From Monilinia fructicola (Eukaryota; Ascomycota; Leotiomycetes; Helotiales; Sclerotiniaceae), in contig VICG01000010.1 in NCBI GenBank assembly GCA_008692225.1, positions 310,001 through 374,000 on the forward strand: a DNA stretch of 64,000 nt, given 5' to 3'. The notes under the pieces were generated by a model. The model worked only from the letters and a program-made list of their open reading frames with translations. It did no database searches and was not told where the DNA came from. The translations under genes were made by a program, and so were the position numbers. Positions 11,014-23,415 of the stretch are shown piece by piece; within the stretch, counting starts at the first letter, position 1; each line of letters opens with the position of its first letter.

Positions 11014-11993
11014 ATGGCCCCAAAACGAAAACTTTCTGATTCAGATGCTCCAGAAGTGGTACATCCATCTAGACAAGTTCAAGTCTATGGGGATGAACCC
11101 AAACCAGCAAAGAAACGCAAGTCAGAACCAGCGTTTAACAAAAAACAGGTACATACTTCGAGCGTAAACCACTATAAAGAAGAAGATAAGAGATGTAACG
11201 AGGAAGCTTGAAAGGGCACAGGATCTTCCTGCCAATGTGCGTTTAGAGGACGAACGGGCTCTTGCTGCATATCAGCAGGAATTGCTTCTGCTGAAGCAGA
11301 GAAGATTAGACAGAAAATGATCAAGAAATATCACATGGTCCGATTCTTCGGTATGATGAACTCTCAAAGAGGTCTTTACAACTTATACTAATTTGGTATT
11401 GCAGAGCGTCAAAAGGCTACCAGACAACTCAAGAAACTTCGAAAACGTCTTCTGGAAACCCAATCTACCGATGAAGTTGAGCAATTGAAGGAGGAGATGC
11501 ACATCCTTGAAGTTGATCTCAATTATACTCAATACCATCCCTTAAGTGAAACTTATATCAGTCTTTATCCGCCAAAAGGTTCTGAAGAGGATGGAGAGGC
11601 GAAAATCAATAAGACGAAACCCCCAATGTGGAAAGGAGGTCGAGAAGTGCATGGAAGAGGGAACCCTCGATCGGCTACGTAATAGAAAACCCGATACAAC
11701 CATCTTGACTAAAAAGCCTATCAAACTTCCAGAGAGGAAGCTTGTGAAACCCAAGCCAATGCCAAAACCAAAACCTCAAGAGCAGGAGCAGGCCCCGTCG
11801 ATCGATACGACAGGAATGAATCGACGCCAGAGAAGAGCACAGCGTGGTGTCAAAGACACGAGGGCCATAAAACTCGCAAAGAATAAATCTACAGGCTTTT
11901 CTAAGAACCAAGCTTTTGGAGCCGTGGAGGGAGCAAGAGCAGACGAGGCTCAAGATGGTAATGTTAGTGATGGAGGCTTCTTTCGAGGAGTAA
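11014..11993 (+). CDS. EFG1: rRNA-processing protein Efg1
   Basis: Nucleolar coiled-coil protein needed for early 18S rRNA maturation (known from yeast Efg1). About 307 residues in two exons, intron 11351-11404 with a TACTAAT branch site. The N-terminus MAPKRKLSDSDAPE is basic and nuclear-like. The diagnostic helical core reads IRDVTRKLERAQDLP, RALAAYQQEL, MIKKYHMVRFF, ERQKATRQLKKLRKRLL and LNYTQYHPLSETYISLYP, then KCMEEGTLDRLRNRKP. The Lys-rich tail contains NRRQRRAQRG. Four one-base breaks interrupt it: extra C near 11168, missing G near 11283, extra G near 11634, extra T near 11983. Correcting for them gives exactly 308 codons and a C-terminus GGFFEE. The start is the first ATG in frame with this core. 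Confidence 0.88.
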
Positions 11994-14357
11994 TGGTAAT
12001 CATATGGAGTTGGGCTGTATTACGATACCCGTTTATCAAATGTTTTCTGGTGAAATTTCATGACTACTTACTACTATATTGTTTTGCCGTTCAATGAAAT
12101 TCGCTTAACATCCTCGAATACCTTATTTTGCTTCAGATAATCAAGCAGCAGTCTGCATTTGTGTAGTAATGGGAAACAACTCCGGTTCAGAGAGTTTCTG
12201 ATGTGCTGATTGGAAGTTCTCGAAGAACAGATACTAGCTACGGCAATCATGGATGAATACCAGCTAGTGAGATGGAGGAATTCTGTTCCCCAGTTATGCT
12301 CCTTCGAATTCATAAAGAAAGTTATCCCATCCATAAGGTAGCATTTGGCGCGTTTCTTCTATGATGCATCTCATGTTGAGATCAAGGGCCAATTGATGTT
12401 CCCTTGTGAAACTCAGCACATCTCCAAACCAGCTTTATACCTTTTATCTTTCACTGTAAACTGACATACCCCTTCGGCCCAAAAATTGATTCGGAAATGG
12501 GTGTTGAGAGTGAAGGCCCTCTCATAAAATCACCGTCCTCTTCAACACTCCACTTCCTATCACAATCCAGCAGATGACCAGGAGAATAAATACGTGATAA
12601 AGGACCCAGTTCACGACGCAACTACGGATTTACAAGACCAAATTGGTAGAAGCATGATGGACATCAGAAATGTGGCCATTTTTACGTTCTTCTGAATGTC
12701 TTATTGTTGTATCACTTTGTTGGATATATTTCCTCGATAGCTGAAAGAATCTACATGGCAGGAGACTGGTACTTTCCAACCCGTGTTTGACTAGTGGTAA
12801 AGATTCAGGTTACAATGACTATTCTCTCTCTGCTATCATTCCATCGGCTATAGAATAGGGTATAAGCGACATTGGAAAATGTATTAGCATTGGTAATAAG
12901 GGGATTATTTGAAATAGCTTTTGCATACCACCCAACATTTTTCTCCGGCACCTCCTCATCTCAAGCCTCCTATATTCCCTCAATTTTTGTCGCTACCGAA
13001 AGCATGAACATGTCCTGACAATATTTTTGCGTCCGACTATCATTCTCGTCACTAGTTAAGAGAACACCTATCCCATTTATGAACATGGTCTATTGTGCTG
13101 GCTGTGTTCATTATCACAGCATTCTAATATAGAATGGAACGGCACTATTTGTCGCACAGAGTAGTTGGATTTGAATCAGTCCGCATAACGTCGAATCTGG
13201 GGCACAATGATTTATCAGATTTTCAACGATCTCAATTGAACTCACAATCAGAACTCAAGTCAAATCGCAATCATTTCATGTCGGACCTCATTCCCGCCTA
13301 CAATTCCCACCCTGTTATATCTCGAATAAACGTCTACTCTCCACCAGCAATGAAATAGGTGTACCGCCATCATACGTACTGTAAAGGGTAGTATCATCAT
13401 GTGGATCTGGGCTTTCTATAAAGTTATTGGGTCATTGGAGATCCACTTAGATGTGTAGAGTGCTACAATATCAGCAGGCAGTGGTCAAAAAATGAAATTC
13501 TCTCTCACCATACGATGTTGATTATATATCTGGGAGCTGGAAGCGATTAGCGAGCCCATATGGCGAGAGAACCCGGGAGTAGGAAAAGGAGGTGTTTCGG
13601 GTGCACCGTAGGCCAATTACGACGTTATGATGATAATCCGTTTCAAAGTTTGAGTGTGTGGTACGTTATTCCAGTATTACTACGCATGATTTTCCTCAAA
13701 AGGGCTTCAAAGATGTACTAATTTGTTGTGCGAATGTATACCATCTGATGTTTGTTTCTCAGTGGCAGAACCACTGAACTGGTAGAACGTCATGTTTTGG
13801 GGCAACGGCGATAACACCTGTATACGCTTGTCACATATAGATAGATGCATTTATGACCTGCATAATGCCTTCGATTTTGTAGTGAAAATTCTGTAACCTA
13901 TATGATACTATGAATAATGGGGCTCAATCCGATCATTCGAAAGTGTTGGGTTGTAGATTTCATATACTTCGGAGGAGAGCGTCCAGTTGTAACCACAATA
14001 GATACCCTCAAAGGAAAACTTCATTGGTCTTCCGATCGATATTCCTGCCTGCATTCTCAGCTGGTAGGGTACTTGGTATGCATTTCTGCGGATATATTAT
14101 TGAACCACAGTGAAGTTGTAGCGCAACAGAGACAAGATGAATAATTTCCCTGCACCTCGTTCGCGTCCAGCACATCGTACGTAACCTACCTAGGTAAGTA
14201 GGAAAAAATATCACGTGTGAGGGGTCCTCCCGAAACGCTAGTCCCTGCGCCCTATAACCTTATGCCCCACCTTCCAGCCAAGACACCCAGGCCAAGAAAA
14301 GGAAGCAAATCCCTACCTCACCAAATTCTATCTGTACATACCAAACCCGCCGCCAAA
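11994..14357. other. Intergenic region, no supported gene
   Basis: 2.4 kb between convergent-to-tandem neighbours. Open frames are short and lack recognisable domains; no RNA gene or repeat of note was seen. Near 14185 a CCTACCTAGGTAAGTAGG palindromic string occurs, a motif common in this window. Confidence 0.5.
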
Positions 14358-15340
14358 ATGTCTCGCGTCCTAACTGATAGAATCCGCATCGAGCCCGAGT
14401 ACACCGAACCCGAAGACTACCTGCAGAGCTCCCTTTCCGTCCTCTTCCCCGACGATATCCAAAACCAGCACGGCGATAAAGATCAGCATATTGTTTACAC
14501 GTCCCCAACCCTTGGCGAGATCGTACTAGAGTTGTCTTCGCCGGCCGGGGAGAAGGGCAGACTGTTATTCGCACATTACCTGTGGAATGCGTCGTTGCAA
14601 CTTGCAGAGTTTTTTGAGGAGGGGGATGGAAAGCGAGGGGGGAGAGAGCGATGGGAAGTGACCGGCGAAAGAGTCTTAGAGGTAGGGAGCGGAACGGGGC
14701 TGGCGGGCATCATAACTGCGTTGATGGGCGCGGAAGAGGTGGTTCTTAGTGATTATCCTGACGAAGGCGTCTTGGCGAATTTGCGGACCAATGTCGCGAA
14801 GAACATCGAATCGAATGGGTTTGGAGACGTTACGGTACAGGGCCATGAGTGGGGAGTTGTGGACGACGAGTTTTCGGTTAAGAATAAGGAAAGTTTTAGT
14901 AGGGTGATCGCATCGGATTGTTTGTGGATGCCGTGGCAGCATGAAAACCTTCTGAAGTCGATTAGGTGGTTTCTGAAGGAAAATGGGCGGTAAGTGGGCG
15001 GAGTTGTTTTGTTTTATAGAGTTCGTCTGTCCTACCTAGAGTAACAGCCGCTGTTGAGCTGGGCACAGATGGGTTAGATGAAATATCCCCATTGGCAGAA
15101 ATACTGATTCAATGGATATATAGGGCATGGATTTGCGCAGGTTTCCACACAGGTCGGGAGCTGATGCGTGGATTCTTTGAAGAGGAAAAGCTGGTAGCAG
15201 CTGGATTGGAGATAGAAACTATCTACGAGAGAGATGCTAACGGTGTCGAGAGAGAATGGGTTACGGATAGGGGAGCAGAGGATCGAGATGCAACGGCTAG
15301 AAAGCGATGGTTAGTAATTGCCGTGCTGAAGAGACGATGA
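14358..15340 (+). CDS. Efm7/Nnt1-like class I SAM-dependent protein methyltransferase
   Basis: 282 residues in two exons, intron 14990-15123. Member of the Methyltransf_16 group. The N-terminal block EPEDYLQSSLSVLFPDD is typical of the Nnt1/Efm7 branch. Motif I reads VLEVGSGTGLAGI, the acidic ribose-binding loop is VVLSDYPD, and motif IV is VIASDCLWMPWQHENLL. The C-terminal part resumes with WICAGFHTGRE after the intron. Yeast Efm7 methylates the N-terminal glycine and adjacent lysine of eEF1A; that substrate is inferred here from family only. The start MSRVLTDR is preceded by CAAA in a good fungal context. No frame breaks. The catalytic loop spacing is complete, so the enzyme should be active. 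Confidence 0.85.
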
Positions 15341-15686
15341 AGCAACTTGCACAACGTCCACAACTGTGCATAATATCGTGAATTACATCAAGTCCATAAT
15401 GATGAAGCAAGCGCAGAAATATTTTCTTTTCGTATTTTGCAAGAGATGCATATTAGCTCGGAGCTAGATATCTATAGACAGCTGTTGTTACAATACATAG
15501 AGGTTCACACCAATAAATGGCAGACCATCAAAAGAATGCCGAGGAAAATATCCTTTGCTTCTATGAAATGAAAACTGGCAAAAGCGCCCGTGAAAGTAGA
15601 AGCCCCACCAATACGAGCAACCGCTTGCATCTATTTAGTACGCTGTCCACTGTCTCATACCCACGCGCCTTAAAATGTACCCTGAC
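15341..15686. other. Short intergenic region between convergent genes
   Basis: About 345 bp holding the 3' ends of the methyltransferase gene and the opposite-strand gene. No repeat or further ORF is supported. Confidence 0.5.
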
Positions 15687-17436
15687 TCATTGCATCTTTT
15701 CCGTCTCAACAATTATTTTGACGTCTCCATCCATCCACTCCGCCTTCCTCACTGATACTAAAGCCATGGCATATGTAGCTTCTGATTTAACCTCAACCAA
15801 GCCATTAGGACCCAAAACCTTCATAACTGTCTTCTTGTAAGGTGCCTTCACTGCTGCGTCAACATGTGCAGTAAAGCTTACGAAACCTACGCAGTTTGTG
15901 GGGTTCAAGGTAAACATGTCCTTGATACGCTTGCCATTGTGAAGGATATTAATATGGTACTCAAGTGGTGCCGGCTGCTTGACACTAACTTCTGGTGTAT
16001 TGGCTGTTTGCGTCTGGGCTGCCACAGTTGTGGTTGCATTGCTAACATTTCGATTGGGTAAGAGATTCAGTTTGGGGTCAATTGACAAAGACTTAGATGC
16101 TGGAACAGCATTGGATGATGCGGCTTGTAGCTGGAAGAGCTCTTCCTCTTTCCTCCTCTGAACTCTTTGGTTAAGAGCATATAATCGCTGCCTCTCGTTG
16201 GTAAACCATGCGGCGTAGCAAAGGAGTTACACGAGAGATTATTCTTGAGACGATTGTCAGCAAAAGCAGTATTTAAGATTGGAAATCAAAACACTCACCT
16301 GTTCGGCATCTGAGGCCACATCCATTTTCTTGTAGCACCACTTGGAGAATTTTTACCAAAAAGTTTCTCGCCCCACCCCTCTCCTTCATCTGACAAAAAG
16401 TTTCTGACGCAAGCGTAAAGCTTCAGCTTCGTCATATCACTATCCCTCTTTCCTTTACTACCAACACAAGCGCTTCGATCTGGGTGTCTCGGATCTAGCA
16501 TATAGTCCTTGGCTGCAGCTTGAAGGGTGATGAAATCTTCTGGAGCTAATTCCAATTTTGTGAATACCGATGACATCGCTGGCCCTACAGTCTGGTCAAT
16601 TTCATTCTTGTAAAATAATAATATTGGGAAGGCTCACTGGTGTATTTTCTACCAGCTGCAGATGTTTTTCGGAAAATTGCTGCAGCTCCATGAACACCAT
16701 ATGCCCTTGGGTTGAGATTAGGAATTGTCGAGTATTTGGAGTTGGAATCCTCGCCCTCGCCCTCTTCCTCGTCCTCAAGATCGGAAGGTTCTGATCCCCA
16801 TATTTCTCGCTCTCTCGCAGCCTCCTCTTCTTCCTCCGCTGTGAGTTTGCGTACTTTCCTTGGTTTAGATTTGGCATTTATGAAACCAAACATTTCCCCT
16901 TCTTCCTCTGCAGCTTCTTCTGATTCGTCTCTGCGATGTTTTGAGGATGTCTTTGTTGGTGAACCTCGAGTGGATTGTCCGTTACCATTATTACTCGATG
17001 GGGTACTCGATCGCATATCATTTACTCCTCCAGCTGTTTCGGCGGCTTGTAAGAGGCTGGCAAATTGTGCATTGGTATGGGTAGACGTAAAATTATTATC
17101 ACTGCGAGAATCCCATTTGGTAAGAGTTTCCAACAAAAGTATAGGATCGTCTATGTCTGCAATATCGTTGACGGTCAAATCGCGCCTGCCTGATATGGAG
17201 TCAGAATAAAAATGCGACATGAGACTTGAGACTTGAGTTCAATATTTACCAGATTGATAATTGCCCAAACCTCCATTATGATTTCCATTTTCAATTCCAA
17301 TTTCATTTCCATGAAGATTTCCAGTTATTCCTGGGGTTTCAATCAAAGATGCTGCATTTTGAGTTGTATGCAATTGTGTTTGGTCAGCCATGATGTGCGC
17401 AGCAGTTGGTGGTGATGATGACTGCGGGTACTCCAT
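15687..17436 (-). CDS. Unrecognised acidic/basic protein, four exons
   Basis: About 526 residues; introns 17190-17249, 16585-16637 and 16244-16298. I do not recognise the family. The N-terminal third is Ser/Asn-rich (TPSSNNGNGQ). It is followed by a charged segment with SKPRKVRKLTAEEEEEAARE, which looks like a nuclear signal next to an acidic helix. A conserved-looking block starts at MSSVFTKLELAPEDF with DYMLDPRHPDRSACVGSKG and YACVRNFLSDEGEGWGEKLF. A helix NERQRLYALNQRVQRRKEEE follows. The C-terminal beta-rich domain contains YHINILHNGKRIKDMFTL and ends SEWMDG-like (KAEWMDGDVKIIVE). One extra base near 16225 is needed to keep frame; after that the exons sum to exactly 527 codons. A nuclear/chromatin role is only a guess from composition. 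Confidence 0.7.
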
Positions 17437-17733
17437 TTTGTCCTGTTTGCTCTTTGATCAAAATATATTTTGGTGGGTTGGTGGATTGGTGGGTTGATTG
17501 AAATGTGTGATTGATTGATTAGTACTGTACCTAGGTAGGAGGCATTGTACCGTACTGCAATAATAAAAGTCGGAGAATCGGAATCAATTTTTTTCTTTTC
17601 TTTTCCTTAATGACAAGGCTACATGCACACGTGATACACAGCAGTACAGTAGATTCTTGTCTGCCCAGGTGGGCCTATCAATTCTCGCTTGTCGGAAAAC
17701 GGACTAGTGTGATGTATGTTTATGGATCCATTA
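17437..17733. other. Intergenic spacer left of the MITE
   Basis: About 300 bp containing GGTGGGTTGATTG-type short repeats and a CTACCTAGGTAG-like string near 17530; no gene seen. Confidence 0.4.
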
Positions 17734-17999
17734 CTGTACTTGGTGTTGTTTTGGGTCTATGCCGGGCTAAAAATCTACAAAATAGTATATCTTTTAAATT
17801 CTTTTTTATATATTATAAAACTTTTATTTTTAAGAAATTTAAATATACTAAACGTTTATTTTTTAATTTAATAATACTATAAAGCTTTATTTATAATTTT
17901 TAATGAGATTCGTTGAATTTATTATGAATTTTTTAAAATAAATTCCGTTTTTCAGTTAATTTTTAGCCCGGCATTGACCCAAAACAACGCCAAGTACAG
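17734..17999. mobile_element. 266-bp MITE with 41-bp terminal inverted repeats and TA duplication
   Basis: The left end 17734-17774 and the right end 17959-17999 are reverse complements at 39 of 41 positions. Each begins CTGTACTTGG and ends in CCGGGCTAAAAAT. The element is flanked on both sides by TA (17732-17733 and 18000-18001), the target duplication of Tc1/mariner-type elements. The 184-bp interior is almost pure A/T with no ORF. It is therefore non-autonomous. The A/T bias may reflect RIP or the element's own composition. Confidence 0.88.
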
Positions 18000-18227
18000 T
18001 ACAAACAAAGCCGATGAGAGACTTTAAAGTGGCCCCTTCCTTTGGTGGGTCGTACCAAATGCTTCTTCTTTTGTACGGAGTACGAATTCATCATGATTCA
18101 TTTGTAAGACCTTTCTACTTTGTCCAATTTACCATTCACTTCAAGCACCACGAAACTGAAAGAGCAATTAACTAACCACCCTTTCTCAATGGAAATAATC
18201 CCCATTGTTTGTGTGAATTAAATCGAC

Positions 18228-20281
18228 ATGATAGAAACTCTGGCAACTTCATCACCACTAGGCTCAGAGATATTCGCTCTGATCGCTTTACTGGTTATCA
18301 GTTTGGTTGTGCTCCTTATATTACGACATTATCTCCCTATCCGCACAACGCCCGCATACCTCCTTGTTCCTATATTCTTTGCCCTCTGGTTACCGGCAAG
18401 TATCGTATTACTTGTGCCTATTGATCTTGCCTCAAGTGCAAGGACGGAGGATGCTGGAAGTCGAGGAATATGGCTTTACGATCGAGTGCTCCTGGTTGCA
18501 TGGCGCATCACGTACTGGCTTACATTTGCCTTGACTTGGTTGGAAATGCCTCATGCATTCACCTATGATCATACTGATTTGTGTATAGGTTCATTCTACC
18601 AATCCTCGCCGAATACGCTGATGCCGGATATCGTGACCCAAAAGGACGTCTTCTATTTTCTTTGCGCGCAAATGCCCAGTACCAAGCCATCATTCTTGGA
18701 GCCGGCCTTGTCACAATGTTATATATCTTCATCAAAGAGGGAGTATCTCCCGAGTCACTGAAGAGTGTGGTTATGGCTCTCGCATACTGTTGGGGATTAG
18801 TTTTGGCTATTTATTTAATGGGTCATGGGCTCGTCGCAATACCTCGAAACCTATTTAGAAATGCAAGCATTAGTGGGAAGTTGAGAAGGATTCAAACACG
18901 GGCACCAAAGGTTCACGAAAATATGGAGGAAGCAATTCAGAAATTGGAGGATCTGGAGGCACAAGTTGCCCAGTTGAGTCAACGTAAGACTGGCACTGCA
19001 AGAGATTTTAAGGACTGGATCGAGGAACTTGCGGAAGAGACACACTTACCCGAATCTCGACCACGAACTTTGACACGCCGAATCCGAATGTCCGAGCCAA
19101 ATGCAACTATTCCAAACGTCATCACGGAGCGATACTTAGCAGACCTAAGTCGCCAACTGACAAGAGCTAGACACAGCCGTGCCCGATACCTCGATGAATG
19201 GGACCGACTACTTAAAGATGCAGTAGAAACACAGGCTGTATTGGATTTCAGCGGCGGTCAAAGAAGATTGAAATCGGTCGAACCTCTCCTCATTCTTCAA
19301 TATTTGATCGAATCACTATTTTCACGCCTTATACTCGGTACCTTTTCCAATATTTCTTCTTGCCGTACTCAAAAATTGCATTGGGATTTGTTTTGACTCT
19401 GGCCTCTATATGCATTATTTGGTCTGAATTCATCAAGTCCATCAATCCCATTTTTTCCATCATTGCTGTCACGGTAGTGCATCATCGTGATAGCGAAAAA
19501 AGGAGAAATTGGGTTTTGCAGGCCAGGTGATTGCATCTTTCTGGATTTTATATATGTGTGCAGCAGCTTTGAGCTCCTTGTCTGAAGTCAAGGTCTGGAG
19601 AGGACGTGCACTTGTCAGAAGGAATACCCATGGAGAAGCTGCTATGTGGTTTGCGATGCAAGTAGCCAAACTTTCTGTGCCCCTTTCTTTTAATTTTATT
19701 ACCTTTCTTCCACCGGATGTATACAAGAAGACAATGTTTTACAAATTTCTTGGAAAGCTCATTGTATTCACGCCTTTGGGGGATTGGTTTGATTGGTTTT
19801 TCCCGATATTTATCTTGGTTCCCGTCTGCGCAACACTCTTCAACCTATATGGGAAAGTGAAAGACTGTGTGGGATACGGAGGAGTAATCGAAGATGAGGA
19901 TGATGAGAATGAGAATGGTTACGGAACAGGATCATGGCGTGAAGGTCGTGATTTAATCGAGCGTGAGCTGAATGGTCATTCTTCGCTTGGCGGACTTGGA
20001 GAAGTTTCTGTCGATCGTCGTTCAGTTCCGAACAACCCAAATAACCGCGCTGCTCCTATTTTGACCATACCCCGAGCCGAGAGGCATCGAGCGCTTGGCA
20101 CAGCATCCACTTCACGGCCGAGTGCTGCTCCCACAACAGCGTCGTGTTGAGCCCGAAGAAGAGAACTTTTTCGAAGCATTTAGGGCATCGAATGAAGAAT
20201 ACCATGGACACATTTGAGCCACCACGGTTCCTAGAAGGAATCAAGAAACCGAAATGGATGGGAGGGGATGATGAGAAATGA
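18228..20281 (+). CDS. LMBR1-domain multi-pass membrane protein (LMBD2 type)
   Basis: About 667 residues, one intron 18539-18588. N-terminal helices include IFALIALLVISLVVLLIL and YLLVPIFFALWLPASIVL. The LMBR1 region is recognisable as ILAEYADAGYRDPKGRLL, then KSVVMALAYCWGLVLAIYLM and GHGLVAIPRNLFRNAS. A coiled coil follows (VHENMEEAIQKLEDLEAQVA). The second membrane block holds TPYTRYLFQYFFLPY, GFAGQVIASFWILYMCAAA, PLSFNFITFLPPDVYKKT and FILVPVCATLFNLYGKV. The C-terminal tail is acidic and ends PRFLEGIKKPKWMGG. Frame breaks: missing base near 19322, missing A in the A run near 19497, extra bases near 20148 and 20182. They sum to zero and the corrected total is 668 codons. The fungal function is unknown; human LMBRD2 is linked to receptor signalling. 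Confidence 0.82.
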
Positions 20282-21574
20282 TGGACAGCCAAGCGGAAGC
20301 GACTTTACTCGCTGGTTCGGGGGTGGTAATCAAGAAGGAAGAGTAAGATTGTAAGAAATACCCAGGTACTATACTGTACCATTTGTACATTTTTCAAGGC
20401 ATAGCGGACGGAGTTTTTATAAGAGTTGGAAAGGCAGGTTCCCTTATTAGACACGCTTTGAATTCATGGAATAATCAGCTGCAATGATAAGAAAAATTAA
20501 CTATCGTAATATCTTTTATTATACTACCTAGTAGGTACTCGTACCCCTCAATGACTTCTAGGTTTGATTCGCACAAGGGAATTCAACGGTGCATTAGATT
20601 AGTGAATAGACGATTAAATAAATTCCATACGAAAGCTGATGTTAATTATATGAAATGATGATCAAAAGACAAAAAACGGTTCTTTAATCATCTTGACACA
20701 ACAACAACCTCTCAAATTCTCAATGAGATTTCTAGTCCGTTCTACACTCGGTGAACCCTAGATCGTACATCACACCAATCACCTCGCTTCTCCAAAACTC
20801 TATCATCCATCTATCCTCCACCATTCCAGCCTCTTTTTTTATATTATTTTTTTATTCACCAAGAAAAAGAATAATACCACTCACTCATTGCTCACTCCCT
20901 CATTGGCACAATGATCATCCATGGATAGTTCAAGAAGCCTCATATTAATAAGCCTAGACCTGCAATACCTGCAATACCTGCAATACCTGCAATACCTGCA
21001 ATTCACACCGCAAGAAGTTCAAAGCTTATCAGACAAGACGGGCTTAGCTTTTTGACCTTGAAAGTTCTCCACACAGTACCACAATCCTACACAGTACAGT
21101 AGTAGACTAGTAGTACAATACCCACTGCCATTATCTGTCAGTCAGTCTGTCAAACCTTCAGACTAACTACCCTGTCCCCATCAACACGAGTTTTGCGCGG
21201 GGTTCAACGCCATACTCATAGTCGCTTCAAGTACCGGGCTTTCATGTTCTGGAATATGAAACTTGCTCTTTTCTTCAATCTTGTGTGTTGATTTGCTTTC
21301 CTTCACTTTGCTTCGCAATACATTTCAATCGTCTCTTTGTTTTTCTGCGGGTTCTAATCGATAATCAATAATCGAAGGGGTGTACTGGTATCCAAGTACA
21401 ATCGTTTCGACTACTCCTAATTAACACAATAATATCTATTTGAGAAGTGTCATTTGGATATGGTAAATGAATGATTTTCAAAATCTTTCATCTCAAACAT
21501 TGTCGTTCTTAGGAAGGAAGGAATCTTATAATATAACTGGAAGTGATATACGGAAATCTTGAAGATCAGCAAAG
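20282..21574. other. Intergenic region with one minisatellite
   Basis: 1.3 kb. Apart from the 9-bp minisatellite at 20958 and TACAGTA-rich strings near 21090 I see no gene. The last 300 bp should include the promoter of the CorA-like gene. Confidence 0.5.
20958..21002. repeat. Five tandem copies of ACCTGCAAT
   Basis: A perfect 45-bp array of a 9-bp unit. There are no spacers, so it is a minisatellite and not a CRISPR. Confidence 0.95.
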
Positions 21575-23415
21575 ATGGATGATTATATGTTTACGTGAGT
21601 AATATAAAATCATATCTGCTCTGGTGAAATGTGCTAATCTGATATCCCGTAGCACAAATGTCGCTCGTTGCAGAAATGTTCATGAAAATACTTCATACCT
21701 GGAAATGGTATCATATTCGGTAAATGATCATTATTAATGATGGAAAGTTCAATGGCTGATGAATCTTAGGATCCTTCTTTCAATTCGATAGAAGAGCATC
21801 CTCTGACCCCCGATGAGTTTGAAAAATTTTCTCAATCGAAGAGTTAGTTGAATCCGGACCCAATATCATGAGATCTTGCTCACGCTCATTCTCTCTAGGG
21901 CGCTTTTGCTCCCCCAGAATTACCAGAGGGAGTGGTTCAGTTAGCTTGCATCCGATTGATGTGAGTACATCACTGTCCGATTTGTTTGATCAAGTGCTGA
22001 CATTCTTACAGTCTTCAATTGAATGCTAAGCACCCCGATACCTTCGCTCCCAATGTTCTTAGTTTCCCATCTGCCACATATATTTCCATGGTGAAGACTA
22101 TGAATTTGCCATATAGATCCATCGAGTCCGGAAGTGCTGTTGGTCCAATATTTTTGGGCTGCTTATGATCAGGATGAAAAGAATCCCCATCTACGTAAGT
22201 TTCCACTATCCCCTTCTACTTACCGGGACTAACGTAGCGCTAGAGAAATTGTGAACCGTAAAAGTGATGTCCGGAAAAAGGGTCTGACTCGTGGTTGGGA
22301 ACTCACTCTCTCTCATGATATCAATCATGGTATCACCACTGGATATGCCAAAGGCACAGAAAGCTCCGACATGAATGAATCGATTAAACATCTCAAAGCA
22401 TGCATCCTTCAAATAGGACACCCGATGCTCCTACCAGCCATCATATTCTCCCACGACATATCGTTCAAGACCGATCTCAAGCAACGAGATGCACGTGATT
22501 GGTTACGAAGATTAGAGCATGCTGTATCGATGCGTTCGGAAATCGAAGAGAAAGAAGGATATGTGAGAGAAGGTGTTATAGATCTCGATGCTATCAATAG
22601 AGATTTGGTTGAATGTCATTCCCAGGTTCTATGGAAGAGACCGAAAGCTTATCTGCAGATTTTACAACAGCTTGAGAAAGCAATGGTGATGTTTGATGAG
22701 AGATTACCCGAAAGAGAGGAAAGACGAAACAATGAGAGCTCTACAAGCTAGCATGTTGGCAAGATATGACTTCTACCGGGTAAAACTTCAGGGCATCGAG
22801 AGTTACGCATATACAACATTACAGCGATTGGAATATCCAGAGAAGCGCAGTTCGTATTACCCTTTCTTGAGCCACCAGCAGAACTAATCCCGATCCCAGC
22901 TCTACAACATCATCGCGCAAAAAGAATCCAAACTCAACTTTCAAATGGCCAAGGAACAGCGACAACTGGCCCACGCCGCAAAACGCGACTCGAGCACCAT
23001 GAAAACGATATCCCTCCTCAGTGCCATCTTCTTCCCCGGCGTCTACCTCGCCTCCGTGTTCTCGATGACCTTTTTCAACTTCCAAGACGACGGTACACCC
23101 GCTGTGAGCGAGAGTTTCTGGGTATATTGGGCGGTGACGATTCCTTGCACGATGATCATTGTAGGGTGGTGGTACGTGTGGGAGAAGAAGAGGGAGAGAA
23201 GGTATAACCTGGAGGACATTGATCTGGAAAAAGGAAGTGACGATATGGAAAAGGAGATCATGGCAACGATGAGGAAAAGGACAATGAGCAAGGCGAGCAC
23301 GTGGGATAGGAAAAACCCACCGATGGGCAACGGCGGGATTTCTGGCGGGCACGTGCATGCGATTGGGGAAAAGGTCCAGGGCATCGGAGAGAAGCTAGGC
23401 AAGAAAATGGAATGA
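21575..23415 (+). CDS. CorA-like membrane protein with non-canonical pore motif
   Basis: Multi-exon protein. Exon 1 is 21575-21594 (MDDYMFT), exon 2 is 21653-21719 and exon 3 starts at 21770; further introns lie near 21850-21897, 21960-22011 and 22190-22240. The N-terminal alpha/beta part includes PPELPEGVVQLACIRL and VQYFWAAYDQDEKNPH. A long helical stalk follows (RDWLRRLEHAVSMRSEIEEK; LLPAIIFSHDISFKTDL). The C-terminal pair of helices is TISLLSAIFFPGVYLASVF and FWVYWAVTIPCTMIIVGWW. The residues ending helix 1 are SMT where CorA channels have GMN. Magnesium transport therefore cannot be assumed; many fungal CorA-like proteins share this deviation. The helix pair is followed by a basic tail. 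Frame changes near 21897, 22120, 22710 and 22850 are unresolved mixtures of introns and one-base breaks. Confidence 0.72.

Noticed and set aside
20958..21002. Possible CRISPR-like array
   Set aside because: Units are 9 bp without spacers, and the organism is a eukaryote; it is a minisatellite.
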